7,405 nt of DNA from Actinomycetota bacterium (GTDB lineage: Bacteria; Actinomycetota; Acidimicrobiia; Acidimicrobiales; Palsa-688): contig JAMDDF010000035.1 of NCBI GenBank assembly GCA_023489205.1, forward strand, positions 1-7,405. The letters run 5' to 3'. Position numbers and translations under genes: made by a program. The stretch's first letter is position 1; each line of letters begins with the position of its first letter. Below, one piece after another: positions 5,718 to 7,405 of the stretch. The notes under the pieces were generated by a model that was not told the origin of the DNA, did no database searches, and saw only the letters and a program-made list of their open reading frames with translations.

Positions 5718-6452
5718 TTACAGGGGCACTGGGCAGGGTGGGCCGACAATAACCACGTGCTCGCCCCTTGGCTGGGCACGCCTGGCGCGCTGTGCCGCCT
5801 CCCCTACTGGGCCCCTCCAGACCTCTTCGTGGAGCTTGGTGAGCTCGCGACACACCGCCACCGGCCGCTGCGCCCCGCAGGCCTGGGCCAGCTCGTCCAA
5901 AAGACGGGCAACCCGGTGCGGGGCCTCGAACACGATCACCGCCCGTTCGGCCTCCGCGGCGATGCCAACCAGGCGCGTAGCCCGCCGGCCCGCCTTAGCC
6001 GGCAGGAAACCTTCGAAGCACCAACGCTCCGTGGCGAGGCCAGAGACGACGAGCGCAGCCAGGAGAGCTGAAGGCCCGGGCACTGCCTCGACAGCGACCC
6101 CCTCCTCGATGGCAGCCCGCACCAAGCGGCCCCCCGGGTCGCTCACAAGCGGTGTGCCGGCGTCGCTCACCAAGGCTATGGTGGCGCCCGCGTGGAGGCG
6201 TTCAAGCGCCGCTGGCGTCGTGGCCGCCTCGCTGAAGCGGTGGTGGGCAACCAAGCGCTGGCCCGAGACGCCCAAGTGAGAGAGGAGCTTCCTCGTGCGG
6301 CGGGTGTCCTCGCAGTAGATGTAGCCCGCTCCGGCTAGGGCTTCTGCCGCCCTCGGGGAAAGGTCGCCGAGGTTGCCGATCGGAGTGGACACGACGACGA
6401 GCCGTCCGCCAGCCTCAAGCGCCTCAGACGTTGAAGCGGATCTCGAGGACAT
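5718..6452 (-). CDS. rsmI: 16S rRNA (cytidine(1402)-2'-O)-methyltransferase, short form
   Basis: RsmI methylates the 2'-hydroxyl of C1402 in the ribosomal decoding centre using S-adenosylmethionine. It has the tetrapyrrole-methylase (SPOUT-unrelated) fold. Numbering from the ATG at 6452 (244 residues): TPIGNLGD at 23-30, CEDTRRT from 47, LVSDAGTP at 94-101, SDPGG at 104-108, VPGPSA at 124-129, then FEGFLP, FEAPHR and CRELTKLHEE. The protein ends soon after EHVVIVG. It therefore lacks most of the ~40-residue C-terminal helical domain present in E. coli RsmI (286 residues) and most relatives. The ATG is preferred over an in-frame TTG at 6461; either start overlaps the end of ychF (29 or 38 bases), implying translational coupling. 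The first 15 residues are Ser/Ala-rich and poorly conserved. It is followed nine bases later by metG. Confidence 0.95.
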   Translation of the reverse strand: MSSRSASTSEALEAGGRLVVVSTPIGNLGDLSPRAAEALAGAGYIYCEDTRRTRKLLSHLGVSGQRLVAHHRFSEAATTPAALERLHAGATIALVSDAGTPLVSDPGGRLVRAAIEEGVAVEAVPGPSALLAALVVSGLATERWCFEGFLPAKAGRRATRLVGIAAEAERAVIVFEAPHRVARLLDELAQACGAQRPVAVCRELTKLHEEVWRGPVGEAAQRARRAQPRGEHVVIVGPPCPVPL

Positions 6453-7405
6453 CGCCGTCAACGACCTCGTAATCCTTGCCCTCGACCCGCAGCTTGCCCG
6501 CGTCCCTAGCTGCCGACCAGGAGCCGAGCTCGAGCAGCTCGTCCCAATGTACGACCTCGGCGCGGATGAACCCCCGCTGGAGGTCGGAGTGGATCACGCC
6601 GGCGCACTCGGGTGCCTTCGCGCCGGCACGGAACGTCCACGCCCGGCTCTCCTTTTCCCCAGTAGTAAAAAAGGTGCGTCGGCCTAGAAGGCGATAGGCA
6701 GCCTGGGCAACCCTTGGCAGGGCCCCCTCCCCGAGGCCCAGGCCTTCCATCAGCTCGGCTCGTTCAGCCTCGGGCAGCTCCGCCGCCTCTGCTTCGAGCT
6801 TCACGCTCACCCCGAGCACTTGTGCTGTGTTGCCGAGCTCCTGAGCGACCGGCTTGGTGAAGGCTTCGGCATCTGAGACCGCTTCTTCCCCCAGGTTGAC
6901 GACGGCAAGGACGGGCTTGGTAGTGAGGAGGAAAAACTGCTTCAGCTCGGCCAGCTCCTCGCCCGAAAGGCCGGCCCGGTACAGAGGGGTACCGGCCGAG
7001 AGGGCACCGTGGGCACGTTCGAGGGCACCGAGGTGGCCAGCTTGGGATTTGTCGGCCCTGGCCGCCTTTGCAGCCTTGCGACGGCGTTCGAGCTGGGTCT
7101 CAGCGCTTTGCAGGTCCGCCAAGACGAGTTCCAGCTCGAGGACCCCGAGGTCGGCAACTGGGTCGGTGCTGCCAGGCACGTTGGGGTCCTCGAAGGCACG
7201 AAGCACGAGGCAGATCGCATCCGCCTCCCGGATGCCCCCCAGGAAGCGGTTGCCGAGCCCCTCCCCCGTCGAGGAGCCTGTCACCAAGCCGGCGATGTCG
7301 ACGAACTCGACGCCGGCGTGGACGACCTTGTTGGACTTGCTCATCTCGGCCAGCGCGCCCAGGCGGTGGTCGGGGACGTGGGCGATGCCGACCGAGCTCT
7401 CGGTG
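6424..7405 (-). CDS. ychF: Redox-regulated ATPase YchF (OLA1 family), 5' end outside window
   Basis: YchF is an Obg-family P-loop NTPase that prefers ATP to GTP and binds the 70S ribosome. It is linked to translation control and oxidative-stress response. The visible 326 codons run from the window edge to the stop and lack only about the first 35 residues, including the P-loop. Visible features are VPDHRLGALAE, the switch II/G3 region FVDIAGLV followed by STGEGLGNRFL, and a helical coiled-coil arm rich in Arg, Lys and Ala (around LERRRKAAKAARADK). The G4 sequence NLGEE replaces the NKxD of true GTPases and is the YchF signature for ATP preference. The C-terminal TGS domain begins at RRTFFTTGEKESRAWTF and ends VDGDVLEIRFNV. 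An internal ATG at 7344 is not the start, because conserved residues continue upstream of it. It is the first gene visible in the leftward operon and overlaps rsmI. Confidence 0.95.
   Translation of the reverse strand, partial: TESSVGIAHVPDHRLGALAEMSKSNKVVHAGVEFVDIAGLVTGSSTGEGLGNRFLGGIREADAICLVLRAFEDPNVPGSTDPVADLGVLELELVLADLQSAETQLERRRKAAKAARADKSQAGHLGALERAHGALSAGTPLYRAGLSGEELAELKQFFLLTTKPVLAVVNLGEEAVSDAEAFTKPVAQELGNTAQVLGVSVKLEAEAAELPEAERAELMEGLGLGEGALPRVAQAAYRLLGRRTFFTTGEKESRAWTFRAGAKAPECAGVIHSDLQRGFIRAEVVHWDELLELGSWSAARDAGKLRVEGKDYEVVDGDVLEIRFNV

Noticed and set aside
5271..6071. Plus-strand ORF of 266 codons opposite metG and rsmI
   Set aside because: It crosses two well-identified genes on the opposite strand and shows no conserved motif.
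6459..6461. TTG as the rsmI start
   Set aside because: The ATG three codons later is a stronger start codon, and the TTG has almost no spacing from the nearest purine-rich sequence.
7342..7344. ATG at 7344 as the ychF start
   Set aside because: Conserved YchF sequence (VPDHRLGALAE) continues upstream in frame to the window edge, and the P-loop must lie further out.

Overview
The window is GC-rich, gene-dense DNA that reads as an actinobacterial chromosome. The order ychF-rsmI-metG-tatD-rsmA-ispE resembles the metG-tatD-(rpfB)-ksgA-ispE block known from mycobacteria and relatives. An F420 hydrogenase beta-like flavoprotein and an actinobacterial-type bS22 microprotein add to that picture. From remembered family resemblance only, an Acidimicrobiia-like member of Actinomycetota is the best guess; this is an inference and was not searched.

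Left part, plus strand. Positions 1-317 hold no gene I can recognise. A coenzyme F420 hydrogenase/dehydrogenase beta-subunit homologue with two [4Fe-4S] motifs follows (about 318-1475). Its start is uncertain: a good AGGAGG-ATG signal at 271-283 lies one base out of frame. Seventeen bases after its stop is a 32-residue, extremely basic ORF (1493-1591) that matches the AURKAIP1/COX24-type small-subunit ribosomal protein bS22 of actinobacteria.

Right part, minus strand. A compact set of six genes is read leftward from the right edge: ychF (5' end outside the window), rsmI, metG, tatD, rsmA/ksgA and ispE. Spacing is operon-like: a 29-base overlap, then gaps of 9 and 20 bases, then two GTGA stop/start overlaps. 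No internal promoter or terminator was seen. The operon converges on the bS22 gene with only 16 bases between the stops.

How they fit together. Most of the products act in translation: YchF is a ribosome-binding ATPase, RsmI and RsmA modify 16S rRNA near the decoding centre, MetG charges tRNA-Met, and bS22 is a small-subunit protein. IspE (isoprenoid precursor synthesis) and TatD (metal-dependent DNase) are the usual passengers of this conserved block. I see no CRISPR array, tRNA, rRNA, insertion sequence, phage gene or defence system, and nothing that supports a wholly new system. The main oddities are a 12-bp in-frame tandem repeat in the 3' end of rsmA just before ispE, a possible single-base start disruption in the F420 gene, a shortened RsmI, and an F420 flavoprotein without redox partner genes.
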